Assembly (NCBI GenBank): GCA_004835665.1
Contig: RBKR01000020.1
Span: 868,001-932,000 of the forward strand
DNA length: 64,000 nt
Reading direction: 5' to 3'
Origin: Phoma sp. XZ068
Lineage: Eukaryota; Ascomycota; Dothideomycetes; Pleosporales; Didymellaceae
The stretch's first letter is position 1; the number at the start of each line of letters is the position of its first letter. Made by a program: the position numbers and the translations under genes. Under the pieces are notes generated by a model. It ran no database searches. It had not been told where the DNA came from and saw nothing but the letters and a program-made list of their open reading frames with translations. Positions 22,987-33,784 of this stretch are shown here, piece after piece.

Positions 22987-23902
22987 AGCTTGAAAATAGA
23001 AGTAGAGAGATGGTAGAAACACTGTAGGTTTATGGCCATATCATACTACTGCTCTATAGTCATGACTAATGATTATACTCGAGCTCCGATCATACTGTTG
23101 TACACGCATACTGAAAACACTCATGTCTACGATCTAGTACTAGTGCTCTCTGTTTGCGTGCATATCCTGATTTGAAGAATCGATGTCAACGCAAAGTGCA
23201 GGTGCTAATTGCAGCGCAAATTTTGAATCTTCAATATTCTTTATCTCACCCGGTAGGCAACGAAGCTACACCCTCTAAGCTGACAGCTTTATAATTGAAG
23301 TGGCGGTCGGAACTGGAATAGCAAAAACAGCGCCTGATGCTTCTTACAAAGCTCACATCGAGCTTAGTGGGATTCCATACAGTGGTGTGAGTCTTGCCTG
23401 AAATGGCGTGCTCCAAACCTGGGTTTCTGGTACAGCGTTGCACAGGCTTTTTTCGTGAAGTCATGATTCTCAGGAAGCCTGGTCAAGTTATTCTGGAATG
23501 CTTTACCGTTGACTAGTGCTGGTGGCTCTCTCGGTGTGGCTGTGCATGCAATATAGGGTAGGCGCAAGACCGAAGGCGGTGTTTTATTGAAAATCCTTAA
23601 AGGTGGGTGTCTGTGCTTTCATCGGAGTTTTTCCATTGTTTTACGAATTGTAGAGATACTGGACCAATTTCCTTATTGCATGGTGTGCCTATAAGCGTTG
23701 TCAGTCGTCCCTGTACTTCTTGCATTGCTTTCCATCGTGTGGATGCTAGTTCGGCGTTTACCCCTGCGACAACGTACCCAAAATTCCCTGTGTATCAATC
23801 GCTAGAGCCTTTTCACGCCCTCATGCATTCAATATAGATGTCCAGTGTTCCTCGATTTGCAAGGCCGGGTTCCACACATCTCCTGTCGAGAACCAACGTA
23901 CC
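22987..23902. other. Intergenic, no gene seen
   Basis: This is the 3' region of the protease gene and upstream DNA of the next gene. No supported coding region. Confidence 0.4.
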
Positions 23903-24652
23903 ATGTCGCTAGCCGCCTCCCTCGAAACTGCTGAAGTCCTTAGGCGATTGCAAGACGAGATGGCGCCCCAAGGACCAAGGGATCGGAAGCAATACCACCG
24001 CACCGACGCCAGTCTTGCACACCCTTACTTACGGCCAGACACCAAATGGGGTTTTCTCATTGTCCGCCCAGTCTATGGTCCATCCAGCGACGCGCCTTGG
24101 GCTCAGTTACCCGAACTTTTTCGTGCGAATGTCTCGGAGACCTTGAGGCTGGAAGATGAGCTGGAGCTGCTTCCTCGTCACGGGATAACGATTATTGGGG
24201 ACGAAGATACGCTTGCTGGCGCAGACTTGTACGCCGCACACCACGCATTTCGCGCTTGGGTCGCCGCTGATCTGCCGCAACGGCTCCGCGACAATTGCCT
24301 GGAAGCGCTGGGCAGACTCACGCATGTTCGTGACAAAATACTCAGCAATGACGCACACAACGCGCCCAACACGACGCGTCCTGCGAGTATAGTGCCTCCC
24401 CGATGGTAGTACTGCACATTCGTGGACCAAGGTTGCTTGCGCTCACTGGAGAAGGGGCCTGAGGATTCTGAGTTGAAAGACCCAGCATTGAAGATTCTCA
24501 CTACGGACTGGGATCTAGAAGAAGTAAAGGTGCCCACGGAGGAATTTACTAGGGATTGGGATGGCGGTGATACCGATGGTGATGCCAAGCAAGTTGGATG
24601 GATTTACATGGATATGATAGATTATGTTGCGGTGTACGAAAGAGTACTATGA
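23903..24652 (+). pseudogene. Lineage-specific paralogue of the 25382-26185 gene, interrupted by TAG
   Basis: One reading frame runs from ATG 23903 to TGA 24650-24652 and is broken only by TAG at 24407-24409. Similarity to the neighbour at 25382-26185 runs on both sides of the stop. WGFLIVRPVYG matches WGWVIYRCTYA, FRAWVAADL matches FRVWAANEV, and PPRW-stop-YCTFVDQGCL aligns column by column with IPRFSYFIKIDEEVM. The stop therefore sits where the paralogue has a Ser. The remaining C-terminus (KQVGWIYMDMID) matches DVGWMRITPLML. A weak alternative is an 84-nt intron (24326-24409, donor GTTCGT) that would skip the stop and keep frame. The family looks like those expanded in Dothideomycetes, with no known function. 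It was read as 249 codons including the stop. Confidence 0.65.
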
Positions 24653-25381
24653 AAGACCCTACAAAAGCTACGTGGAGGATTCGGGTTCTTAGCTTTAGTA
24701 ACTCAGCATGATGATGTAGTTTCTGTAAGCCATGCGAGGTAGTGGATGTTATGGATCATCTGAACTGCTAACGGGTCTGCTTTTTGCACTCTACGCCTTA
24801 CTAGCGATTATTTGCTGTTGCATGTTTTTGACTGTTTTTGCTTGTGATTATGTTCTCCTCTCACAGCTCATGCCCGCTGTATTCAAGTAGACCAGATATA
24901 CGGGGAGAATAAACAAGCCAGTTAACTCAAGTGCTGACACCTGATGGAAAGTGGTAGTGAGGAAGACCGAAAGTGTCATGTTCATTTTACTACCGTAGTT
25001 CTCTATGCGCGGGTCCCTAGTAAGATCAGCTTTAAAGCATGGATCTCCCACTATTGGCTTTAGTGCTACTGATGTTGTGAGGGAATAATTCTAGGAGTGG
25101 AGAAGTCAAGTAGGAAGTTTGAGGTGCCCTACAATGATCGAGAGTAGTAGCGATGACCGTACGGAAAACTTTGCAGATAGGTCGAGCTGCAACCCAGACA
25201 TCTGACGCTCCCATATATTATATGACGCATATCAAATGAGGATCTCTAGCAGGTTTGATGAAGTATATGAGAATATTATGAGCTGAACTAGGCATTTCTA
25301 GGGATCATTCGTCCCACGTGAAACGAGTCTGAGTGAAACCAACCTGGATAGAAGCTAAGGCTGGGTCTCCAAACCTGAAGC
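24653..25381. other. Intergenic between tail-to-tail paralogues, no gene seen
   Basis: This AT-rich stretch holds both 3' regions. No supported coding region. Confidence 0.4.
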
Positions 25382-26185
25382 TTACCAGCGGACAATCCTG
25401 GGTGGGCGATCGTAGAACAAGTGCCATACCATGTCATCACCGCTCATCGTATCGTAAAAGTCAGTATTGAGCATGAGAGGTGTGATGCGCATCCAGCCAA
25501 CATCCTCTTCAGTGCAACCCTCAAGTTGATCCCAAGTCTCTGGCTCCCAGTCCCACTCATCGTCTTGCTGCTCTTTAGCTGGGGAAGGCTCCCAGTTGGC
25601 ATTTACAAAATTAATGAACTCGGTCTTCGACCACCCTCCTCCATTCAGGAATTTCGTCAAGTTTTGCATCACTTCCTCATCGATCTTGATGAAATAGCTG
25701 AAGCGCGGAATTGTGGCAGGATCATGTTTCTCTAGCTGCAGTCGTGCCACCTCATTCGCAGCCCATACGCGGAACCGTTCCCTCAGCGCGGCAGTCGAGA
25801 TCCTGTCTAGGCTCGCAGAATCTTCAACCCAAGTCCATTCCAGACAATCTAAAATTTCCGGCGCGTCTGATTCCAAGATTTCCTTGCGTGATTCGCCCTC
25901 AACGCAATCGCGAAACCGGGCCCAGGCTTCGTCGTCAGCGTAGGTGCAGCGATAGATGACCCATCCCCACGTGTCCATATGCAAAGCCTTGAGGTCGTCG
26001 CGAATGTTACTTGCTGATGAACTCATAATTGTGCGAGACGGTAAGCGCGGATAGAGTGGATAATGACTAGGTGGTCGAGCAGTAGCCCTCAGAGAAGTGT
26101 GCAATTTGGAAATCGAGTGGAAGGTTCTCCTGTAGAGAGAAGATGAGTAGCTAGCGATGCGTGGAAGCAGATTGAAGGAAGCCAT
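25382..26185 (-). CDS. Hypothetical protein, member of a local paralogous pair
   Basis: A single minus-strand exon of 267 residues. I do not know its function. The first ~55 residues are rich in Ser, Arg and Leu without acids (MASFNLLPRIASYSSSLYRR) and resemble a mitochondrial targeting peptide. An internal Met (MSSSASNIRDDLKAL, about residue 54) could be an alternative start without it. The body shows WGWVIYRCTYADDEAWARF, FRVWAANEVARLQLEKHD, PRFSYFIKIDEEVMQNL and an acidic C-terminal block (EQQDDEWDWEPETWDQLEG) followed by EEDVGWMRITPLMLN. These features recur in the broken copy at 23903-24652. The pair is arranged tail to tail, 730 nt apart. Confidence 0.75.
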   Translation of the reverse strand: MASFNLLPRIASYSSSLYRRTFHSISKLHTSLRATARPPSHYPLYPRLPSRTIMSSSASNIRDDLKALHMDTWGWVIYRCTYADDEAWARFRDCVEGESRKEILESDAPEILDCLEWTWVEDSASLDRISTAALRERFRVWAANEVARLQLEKHDPATIPRFSYFIKIDEEVMQNLTKFLNGGGWSKTEFINFVNANWEPSPAKEQQDDEWDWEPETWDQLEGCTEEDVGWMRITPLMLNTDFYDTMSGDDMVWHLFYDRPPRIVRW

Positions 26186-27561
26186 GAGAGCAGTGGGTTG
26201 AAATGCAGTTGCTGGCAAGACGGAAGTATGAGGAGCGTTAAAGGATGATACTCCTGCGTCACCCAATATATCAGGGGTAGTCAAACCAAGGCCGCAGCTC
26301 GGTTCGACTATCTTGGCGATCACGCGACATGTGTGGCCACTTTTCGTGCCGCCCTGTAGTTATACCGATAGACGTGATACTGCATAGGATTGTGGCCATT
26401 TTCATTGACTACATTTTTAGGGTAAAGAAACCGCAAACTCGCTTCGAATTGGCGTATGACCTCCTTAGAGGCGTCTGCACTTTTTCTTCCGTTCTAGTCA
26501 GCGAAGCAAGAAGGTCCTGACTTCTGAACATCACAAAGACACTGGCTGTCAGGTGCATGTGTGCTGTACGAGCAGAGGATGTATGGATGGGTGTCATTCC
26601 TACGACTTCGGAAGTAATGTTAACAAGAACGGCGAAATCTCCAAAGCCTAGCTATCATCTCGCGTTGCCAGGGCATTTTGCATCTCAAACTCTGACATAT
26701 AACTATTTGTTGGGAAGGCGTTGGAGTTTGCGCACACATCTCGGCATGGTCGTCAGTTTGATGGCTGTGACCTCGTTCGGCACAGGAGAGAAACTTGTGT
26801 TAGCAGTGGAAGGCCTTTTGATACAGCGCGTGAGGTGGATAGAAATCGTAACGAATTCAGTGCCTTGGAATCTATCGGTGCTCTTAGAGAGACGAGATTC
26901 AATAGCAGCCTGCGATCAATCAGTTGGACTATAGGCGTGATCGCGCGTCGCGAAATGACGTTCTCGGTTCAACTTAGCGCGGCCTTTGACGCGCTTGATC
27001 ACCATCACCACTCTCCATTCCCATGGCGCTACTGCGGCCCTCTACTGTCTCTTGTTTGCCCGTTGTAGGTTTTGCCTTATAAATGAGGCTTCAGGGATTG
27101 AACAGTGCAATATGAATGCTTCTTCGAGTACAAGTGCAAAATCTGACCCACACCTACCGTCGCGACTATTAAGATAGATCAAGCTTTTTATCATGTCCAG
27201 GAGCAGCGCTAATTCGGGCGGGTGCTTCAATAGTGTTCAAAGCTACGTACAAGTCGCCTGACATCAGACAATGCAGGTTTAGGAATGCCGGTTTTCTAAT
27301 CAGAGCAACAATTTGGATTTACGTACCCAAGAGGAAGCGTGATCACACCGCAGAGTATCGATTTTAAAAGGTTGAAGACTTACGCCAAAGTGAAGTTACA
27401 GTATCGTCTTCCTAGCCTTCATCCCTGATAGAATTTGGTAATTTTGGTGACACTCAATTCCACGTGAAGAGACAGTCTCTCACTGCAGATTTCATCTAAT
27501 TCAAATGAATTACTCGCTATGGCAAAAGGGTAGTCGTTCATGCAGAATTAAGCCACAACTT
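26186..27561. other. Intergenic, no gene seen
   Basis: Several short open stretches exist on both strands but none has codon or motif support. Confidence 0.35.
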
Positions 27562-28241
27562 TCAACGGCTGCGACAACCTTGAACTAACTTGCCCTGCCC
27601 TTCACAAGCGCCATTCAGACAGGTGGTCGTGTTTGGGGTTCCCAATGCACCAAAGTTGTACAGAATTGCAGCTGAATTAAACTCAGCTTGTGAGCTCTTT
27701 ATCTTCCTCGAGTTAAGGTCGATAAAAAGCCAGTCAATTCCACCAATGGCCGAAGCGTTTGCGCGGCCGCCATGCAAGCGGTATCGGAAGATGACGGTAT
27801 CGCACGTATGAGTGTATAGGTTGACAGTCGATGTGAACGCTGGGCCAATTGCTTGATCTGCGCGCAGGCCAGCAATGAGAGCGCTGCGAGAGGTGATTGT
27901 CTTTGTCCCTGGCTATGAAGAATGTAAGTCAACAAATTTCTCTATGAACTTTCGACGCATAGCACGCTTTCACTCACATCTAATCGCAGGAAAAAGCTTG
28001 TACTATCCGATTCGTATGTGAAGTCTTCAGTAAAGGTCCTATTGACGCTTGCCTCATCCAGGACCTCGAAGTTGCTTTTGTAACGCTCGATGATGTCACG
28101 GGATTCTTGATTATTCAAGCAATTCTGCTTATCGTGGTAGTGATTCCAGTACCTGTTGGCGGCGGGTTCAGGGACGGCGGAGCCAAGGCTGGGTATGATA
28201 CTAATGACTATAAAAGACGCTAGGAGCGAAAGAGCGTGCAT
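27562..28241 (-). CDS. Small secreted protein with NTF2/SnoaL-like fold
   Basis: Minus-strand exons 28241-27978 and 27912-27562 flank a 65-nt GTGAGT...ATAG intron and encode 204 residues. An N-terminal signal peptide is clear (MHALSLLASFIVISIIPSLGSA). The mature part starts with helix-like CLNNQESRDIIERYKSNF, followed by FTEDFTYESDS and a long curved-sheet region (TVIFRYRLHG, IGGIDWLFIDLNSRKI). This order is typical of SnoaL/NTF2-like domains. Cysteines occur at the start (CLNN), in the middle (HTCDT) and near the end (TTCLNGACEG and QGC), probably forming disulfides. Such secreted NTF2-like proteins are common in fungi, and some are suspected effectors or scytalone-dehydratase-like enzymes. 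The role here is unknown. The splice was chosen because only it keeps the sheet region in frame. Confidence 0.82.
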
Positions 28242-29360
28242 GATGAAGTAGTGTGTGTCGTTGATCTGGTCACGTAGGCTTATCTGTGGATGATATGCAT
28301 TCTTCGAATGTACTTATATGCCGAAACTATACTGGAGGCCACGAGTCTTGGCCTGAGGATGGATCGATGCCAAGGAGAATCCAAATGGTAAGCTGGTCGG
28401 AACACAGCTTTATCGGCAAGACGAGATTGCAAACAATCAATCCGATTCGTTGACTGTAACTAGTACAGCTTCCCTAAGAGTGGACCTTTTCCTCGTTATG
28501 GCAAGTGCGCCAAAGCTGAAAGTCCTTGTCCTCCACTATGCAAAGGCTTTCACTGATTTCCCTACATTTGCGATACTACTGACTATTTGACACACGAGGC
28601 TTGAGTTATGAGGTCACATTTCTCTTAGAGCTACATTGGGCGTAACACTAGTGTAGGGCTGAAGAGGATGTTCGCTAAATTTAAATATGTAATTGGTGCA
28701 ACTCAATTACCCCTCAAAGCCCTTGATGATCGTGGACTTGGCTTGCTAAAAGCCCACACGAAACTGGGCCGTTGACTACATCCCGCTAAGCAAGTTATGG
28801 TAGAAGTAAGCGTAGGACGATGCAAAGACGACTGTAGCTCTCTAAAAGCCTTGAAACCATCATGCTAGACGTTGATGATAGTAATACTTCTGTCAGAGCG
28901 GCACATTCTGCAGATCACATAGAAGCGCGACAGTTTGGTGCACATTTACCTGCTAGCCACTGCCTAGTCCAGATTAAAAATCAATCGATCCAGCCATGCT
29001 CCCATTGCACGTGGTTTCCTAATTTTCGAGCGCATCTAGACGACAGAAAATCTATCATCTGGGCAGCTTCCTTATCGTAGGATTTACAACACCGCAAAAG
29101 GACAAAGCAACCCTTTTTGTGCAGCTATTACACAAAGATCTAGTCATAACTATATAACCTCAAGATTATCTGTGCTAGTTAATACAACTGAAGGTCACTC
29201 TGGGGCGAAAGGGGCATGGTTGAGCGGTGTGATTTAGCTGTGCCGACTGTTGCATGGTGACAGCGCGACTGGTCTTTGTTCAGACAGCCTTTCAGACGAA
29301 CTGCAATACTAGGGAGTGATTTATCCTTCCAGATACTGCTTTTAAATCTAGGAGGGTGAC
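28242..29360. other. Intergenic, possibly includes the decayed 5' end of the HET relic
   Basis: A TATAAG on the minus strand at 28313-28318 lies about 75 nt upstream of the NTF2-like gene. The end of the stretch near 29178-29195 could encode the LVNTTE-like beginning of the HET relic. Otherwise I see nothing supported. Confidence 0.35.
28313..28318 (-). promoter_or_regulatory. TATA box of the NTF2-like gene
   Basis: TATAAG on the minus strand lies about 72 nt before the ATG at 28241. Motif match only. Confidence 0.4.
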
Positions 29361-29935
29361 ATATGCTGCATTGATCGATAAGACTCCTCAGTCGAACTTT
29401 CTGGAGCGACGGACTCGATATTTCGCTGGTACCGAAAATCTCATGTTCGCTTTGCATATCTTGAAGATGTCCATGCGGAGGCTGAGCCTCCTGTGACTGA
29501 GGCTGAGTCTGCCTCCGAGTCATTGGTCACCATTCGCGAATGGCCGATATCAGCGGGCGATATGCTTCTTAAATCCCGCTGGGTCAATAGGTTGGACGCT
29601 TCAAGAACTGATAGCCCCGAAAAATTATCCGATTCTAGGGCTCCAATTGGATCGCAATGTGGGAGAAAGATGGGGTTTCGCAAATAACATCAGTAATAAT
29701 CAACATGGGCTGGACATTCTCTCTAATCACCAGCTAATGTGCACCAAAAGCATTCCTAGAAGGATATCCCTCCTTCTGGACAGCATACGACAAGAAATAA
29801 GGATGTTGCATACTACCTTATGAACCTTTTCAATATGAACATGACATTCCTCTACGGCGAAAGTATAAAGCATTCACATGCTTACAAGAGGATATCATGC
29901 AATGCAGTTACGATTGCAGTCTATTTGCAGGGTCA
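29361..29935 (+). pseudogene. Decayed HET (heterokaryon incompatibility) domain gene
   Basis: The HET-domain motifs appear in the expected order but in changing frames. They are CCIDR followed directly by TAA (29379-29381), then SIFRWYRKSHVRFAYLEDV and LLKSRWVNR in the same frame. GWTLQELIAPK follows in the next frame, about 29590-29625, and then the LDILSNHQLMCTKSI stretch. TTRNKDVAYYLMNLF with NMTFLYGE comes next, and finally KAFTCLQEDIMQ with CSLFAG after another shift, ending near 29935. At least one stop and three frame changes destroy the gene. HET proteins trigger programmed cell death after fusion of unlike fungal cells. This copy cannot make one. The start is not found, and upstream traces back to about 29175 are possible. 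Confidence 0.75.
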
Positions 29936-31155
29936 CTGTTACCATAGAAGTAAGTTCCTATGAAACTACATGCGCCAGAGACCACTTCAAGCCATCAGAC
30001 CCCTTACGCGAGATATAAACCTCTTTCATAATTTTGCATATATGGTACCTTACCCTACGAATGCAGAACCTAACACCATGTCAAACAGATGAGTTCAAAT
30101 TTCTCTCCAGCTTGGATATGTGAATGAAAGTCGTACAAAGTCCAAAGAAAAGCTCGGAAGATGACTTGATGAAAAGAATACGCCTCGACCAAATCTCGAT
30201 CAAAACCCTCCCGTCTAACCCCAAGCACAGGCAAGCCGAGGCGGAGACCTTCCTTCCGTTTCAAAGCCGCATTACGACCACTCGAATACGACGAGACACA
30301 GTCTTTGGCGAACAGCTGTTCTTGTTCGACCTTATACATTTAGCCCTTAACGAAGCTATTCAGAGACATCACGAGTAATGTGCACTAAAAAGAATAGGGG
30401 TACCGGGCGCAAATGTGGGGGACGGTTCGTATTGTATCAGACGCTATACTGTTTGGGTGCACAAATACCAATGCGGTGAGTGCTTCTGCGTTATGGCGAT
30501 GTTTGATCGGACTGGTTGTGGATCTATGCATGGAAAACTGCCGAGCGGATTGGTACTGAGAATGATGCCCAATTGCGACTACTTGCTGTTCTGTAATTAT
30601 GCGTTTGCTCGTCAATGTCCTTTCCTTGGTTGTGCTCTCAAGCAAGTGACCTGCCAAGGCGCAGCTGTGTCAAACCGAATTCGCAACGATGAAGATATCC
30701 TAACTACGCTATTCTATTACTTATATCGTCTTGAGCTTGGTTATTGAGGCTGTGATCTATCGCACGGACGACTGCGTGTGCTTCTGTGAAATGGCAGGAG
30801 GCGAAACTGCGCTACTAGAATAATATGACGATGCATTCGAGGAGGGTATAGGCGGGTCTTGAAGTTATGACGGTAGAGAAAAGGAGTGGCAAAATGGCAC
30901 GCCTTGGTGCATTTTGCACCTGCTGCCCCCTGGATAAGTATTCATCCGACAGTACATGCGAGAGGTTGCAGGGGTACAAATGTTCTGTACAAACAGGTCT
31001 TTGAGCTAGAGTTGGATGATGATGGCGAATAGAGCCAAGAATGTTATTGATATGTACGGAAGCAATATATACTAAGAATTGAAACACCACTTCAGAGTTG
31101 AGGGTAGGTCACTGTCAAACTAAGCTCTCCTCGTCACGCATGCCTTAACAATCGT
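29936..31155. other. Intergenic, no gene seen
   Basis: This may include the decayed C-terminal part of the HET gene, but no motif is recognisable. Short open stretches at 30124-30378 and 30415-30747 lack support. Confidence 0.35.
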
Positions 31156-31955
31156 CTATTTCTCGGAGAGGCTGTAGGCCGAGGTAGTAAGAACGGCGTT
31201 GGAGCCGGAGAAGGGCTCAGTACCGGCGCCAATCGACTGCAGGATCTGGGAGCCGGGAAGACCCTGGTTGTTACGGAGGTACTTGAGGAAGTCGTTCAGA
31301 TCGCCATTGAAGCTGTTAATGGCGTTGACAGCAACGAAAGAGAATACAGTCATCTGACCGTTGGGTCCCTTGAATAGCTTGAACTGCTTGCCAGCAATGG
31401 TAACGGTGGCAATGGCACTGCCGGTGGAGGAGATGGGGCCAGCGCCGCCGAGAGCGGACAGCCAGATCATGACCTCGTACTGGGCGGAGCCGGTGGCGGT
31501 AGCACCAGTGAAGATGTCATAGGAGACGTTGGCAACGAGAGAGCTGCCCTTGTAGGCCCAGGTCCAGACCGAGGGGAGGGAAGAGATGGAGGAGATAGCC
31601 TTTTGGGAGAGCTTGGTTACGACGTTGGCGTAGGACTTGACGTGTCCAGCACTGGGTTTGTATTAGTATGTTAACATATAGAATTGGCGGATGTTTCGTA
31701 CCCTCCAGCCCACGACCAACTGGTGTGCCACTTCAGGGTGCTGCCGCTGAGACCATCAACACCAGTGCACTGGCTACCAGAGGTAGCCTGATCGCGGCCC
31801 CAAAGGTTGTTGTAGATGGTGTAAGAGCCTTGGACTTGGTTGTCCCATTGACCGCAGAAGTCCGCGCGCTTGGAGAGGACTGAGGCTGGGGTGGTGGGCG
31901 CCGCCAGGGCAAATGCAGCAGTGCTGGCAAGGGAAAAGACTGTGGAGAACTTCAT
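31156..31955 (-). CDS. Glycoside hydrolase family 12 endoglucanase / xyloglucanase
   Basis: Minus-strand exons 31955-31702 and 31651-31156 around a 50-nt intron encode 249 residues. A signal peptide ([20 protein letters not shown]) and a short KR-ending propeptide (SVLSKR) precede the mature domain [21 protein letters not shown]12 landmarks are [34 protein letters not shown], the nucleophile Glu in YEVMIWL and the acid/base Glu in GTEPFSG near the C-terminus. The two N-terminal cysteines form the usual disulfide. The length is normal for a single-domain GH12 without a carbohydrate-binding module. The enzyme is secreted and retains configuration while cutting beta-1,4-glucan or xyloglucan in plant cell walls. 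Which of the two is preferred cannot be read here. Confidence 0.95.
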
Positions 31956-32737
31956 GTTGATGACGTTGTTGTTGAAGAGGCTGTGGGATAGAATAAAATG
32001 AAATGTGAGCTGAAGTGGCTTGGAAAGGCTTGAGGTATCTTAAATACACATTGTTGTTGCGGACTAAACAAGATGAAAAAGGAGCTATGCTAACGTGCTC
32101 ACGGGCGAGCTACGACTAGCACATCGTGGTCTCGAACTGTGGTACGTGGACACTGGCCCTTGTCGCAATCACTTTAGACAAACCCTAGCAGTCAATTTCG
32201 AGCTCGGGAGCTAGGAAGCATAGTGAAGTCAAGAGAACAGTCCCTGACTCGCATTGGTGGCTTTCCGCGATGCACAACATGTTATTCTTCGCGGGGTACT
32301 ATATCCGGCGGATGTAATTACTCTAGGATGTGTCCAAAAGTGGTGGAGACTGTGAGCATCAAAGTTTCTTTGAAAGGTGACAGGGTGAGCGCGGAGGATC
32401 GTAGGATTGACGTTCCGAGGCGACGGTTTGGGACGTTAGAGCTACCCCACAAGCTTGAAACAAATTGCCCGATGCTTGATTAAGAGCTAATATGCGCGCA
32501 TGGACCTGACCTCATTGGAAGGCATATTTTCTCCGGCACTTTGCGGTCCCGTCCCAAATAGGATTGTAGTGCATCGCATTGATAGTGCAGGTGGGAGGAC
32601 GTCCGTTTGGTTTTACGACCTTAGCGCTACGAATCAACGCGCTCGAACGTTTCATTGACGCTAGTCTCGGACAACTCGAGAGCGGTCAAGTGCGCAAGAT
32701 GTTTAGATTTGGGCTGCAGCCTCTGTCAGTGGAACTA
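31956..32737. other. Intergenic, no gene seen
   Basis: A TATTTAAG element (minus strand, about 32039-32046) lies about 85 nt upstream of the GH12 start. No coding region is supported. Confidence 0.4.
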
Positions 32738-33784
32738 TTAGGGTGTCCAATTAATTGCTCCACTTACAGCAACTAAGCCACCCTGTCTCGCAACACGCCA
32801 TATGTTGCTCGAGGTGTTGCTGCGTGTCTCTCTCTGTACATAGAAGGCCTGGTGGCTTGCAATGTCCATATCTGGCATTTCCCACACGCTTGTTAACTTT
32901 CTCGAGACCTTGCGTAACTGTAGGCCTCCACACTGAGCGATGGGACCGTCAAGCCAGGGCTGAATTTTTTCCCATATGACATCGGGCAAGTCCGACCTGT
33001 ACATGTCGCGGGCTTCGATAAGCACGTTGAGGTCTAAGTCCTCGACTGCTGGCAGCTGGTCCAGGATCTTGCCAACAGCTACAGCTACAGCATCCAATGT
33101 CGGTCCCGCAGCATTGCCCTTGTCGGAAGTCTCGACCTTGTCAGGCTGCTCAGTATGACCGTCTTGGAATGCGTTGATACGATTGAGAAGGGCCTTTCGT
33201 TGTCTCCACTGCTCCAGCGGCGACACTTGAGGCGGGCCGTTCCACCAGTCAGAGCCTGGCCATACGACCAGCTTCAGCTTACGTGCTGATTTCATGAGGG
33301 GCAGCAATGCTAGGAATCGAGGGGACAAGTCTTTCCGAATAGGTATCGAGAAGCCAAACGGACCGCGGTGCTTTCTTTGGACCTCCAAGGTCAGACGGAG
33401 AGTCACGCCATCATCGCAAGCTCGCTCGGCCGAGTCATCGAATTCAGTGCCCGACCTCTCGGCGACCTTTGTGATGTTCGATTCCTTTTCTTGGGTATCA
33501 TTGATCTCAGCCATTGTAAAGGAGTTGAGCAGATGAGTGTGATGCTCTAAGCATTCTCGTCGCAACTGCTTGCACGTAGAGAGGACGTTTGCTGGTGGAT
33601 GCAAGGGTAGGTAGATTCGCGTGTCGACATATGTCTCTTCGGTTTTTCTGGGACCAATGCGGTGATTGGTGCGCGCCCTGGCGCTAGATGTATACACCGT
33701 TGCTGGCAGGGTGAGGTAGTAAAGGATTTCCTCTCGCAACTCCCGTGGTATGGTCAGAAGGGTAGGCATGATGATGATTTTCAT
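32738..33784 (-). CDS. F-box-like fungal hypothetical protein
   Basis: A single exon of 348 residues. The N-terminus (LLTIPRELREEILYYLTLP) resembles the degenerate F-box found at the start of many Dothideomycete proteins, and is followed by NVLSTCKQLRRECLEHH, the usual second part. The remainder has no recognised domain. Features are LRLTLEVQRK, an ARKLKLVVWPG strand-like stretch and LPAVEDLDLNVLIEARD, which suggests a repeat-like alpha/beta fold. Met6 (MPTLLTIP) is an alternative start. If the F-box is real, the protein could be an adaptor to an SCF ubiquitin ligase. This is inferred from the motif only. No signal or membrane segment is present. Confidence 0.75.
   Translation of the reverse strand: MKIIIMPTLLTIPRELREEILYYLTLPATVYTSSARARTNHRIGPRKTEETYVDTRIYLPLHPPANVLSTCKQLRRECLEHHTHLLNSFTMAEINDTQEKESNITKVAERSGTEFDDSAERACDDGVTLRLTLEVQRKHRGPFGFSIPIRKDLSPRFLALLPLMKSARKLKLVVWPGSDWWNGPPQVSPLEQWRQRKALLNRINAFQDGHTEQPDKVETSDKGNAAGPTLDAVAVAVGKILDQLPAVEDLDLNVLIEARDMYRSDLPDVIWEKIQPWLDGPIAQCGGLQLRKVSRKLTSVWEMPDMDIASHQAFYVQRETRSNTSSNIWRVARQGGLVAVSGAINWTP

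Noticed and set aside
30124..30747. Short open frames after the HET relic
   Set aside because: No motif links them to HET proteins, and both strands are open by chance at similar length.
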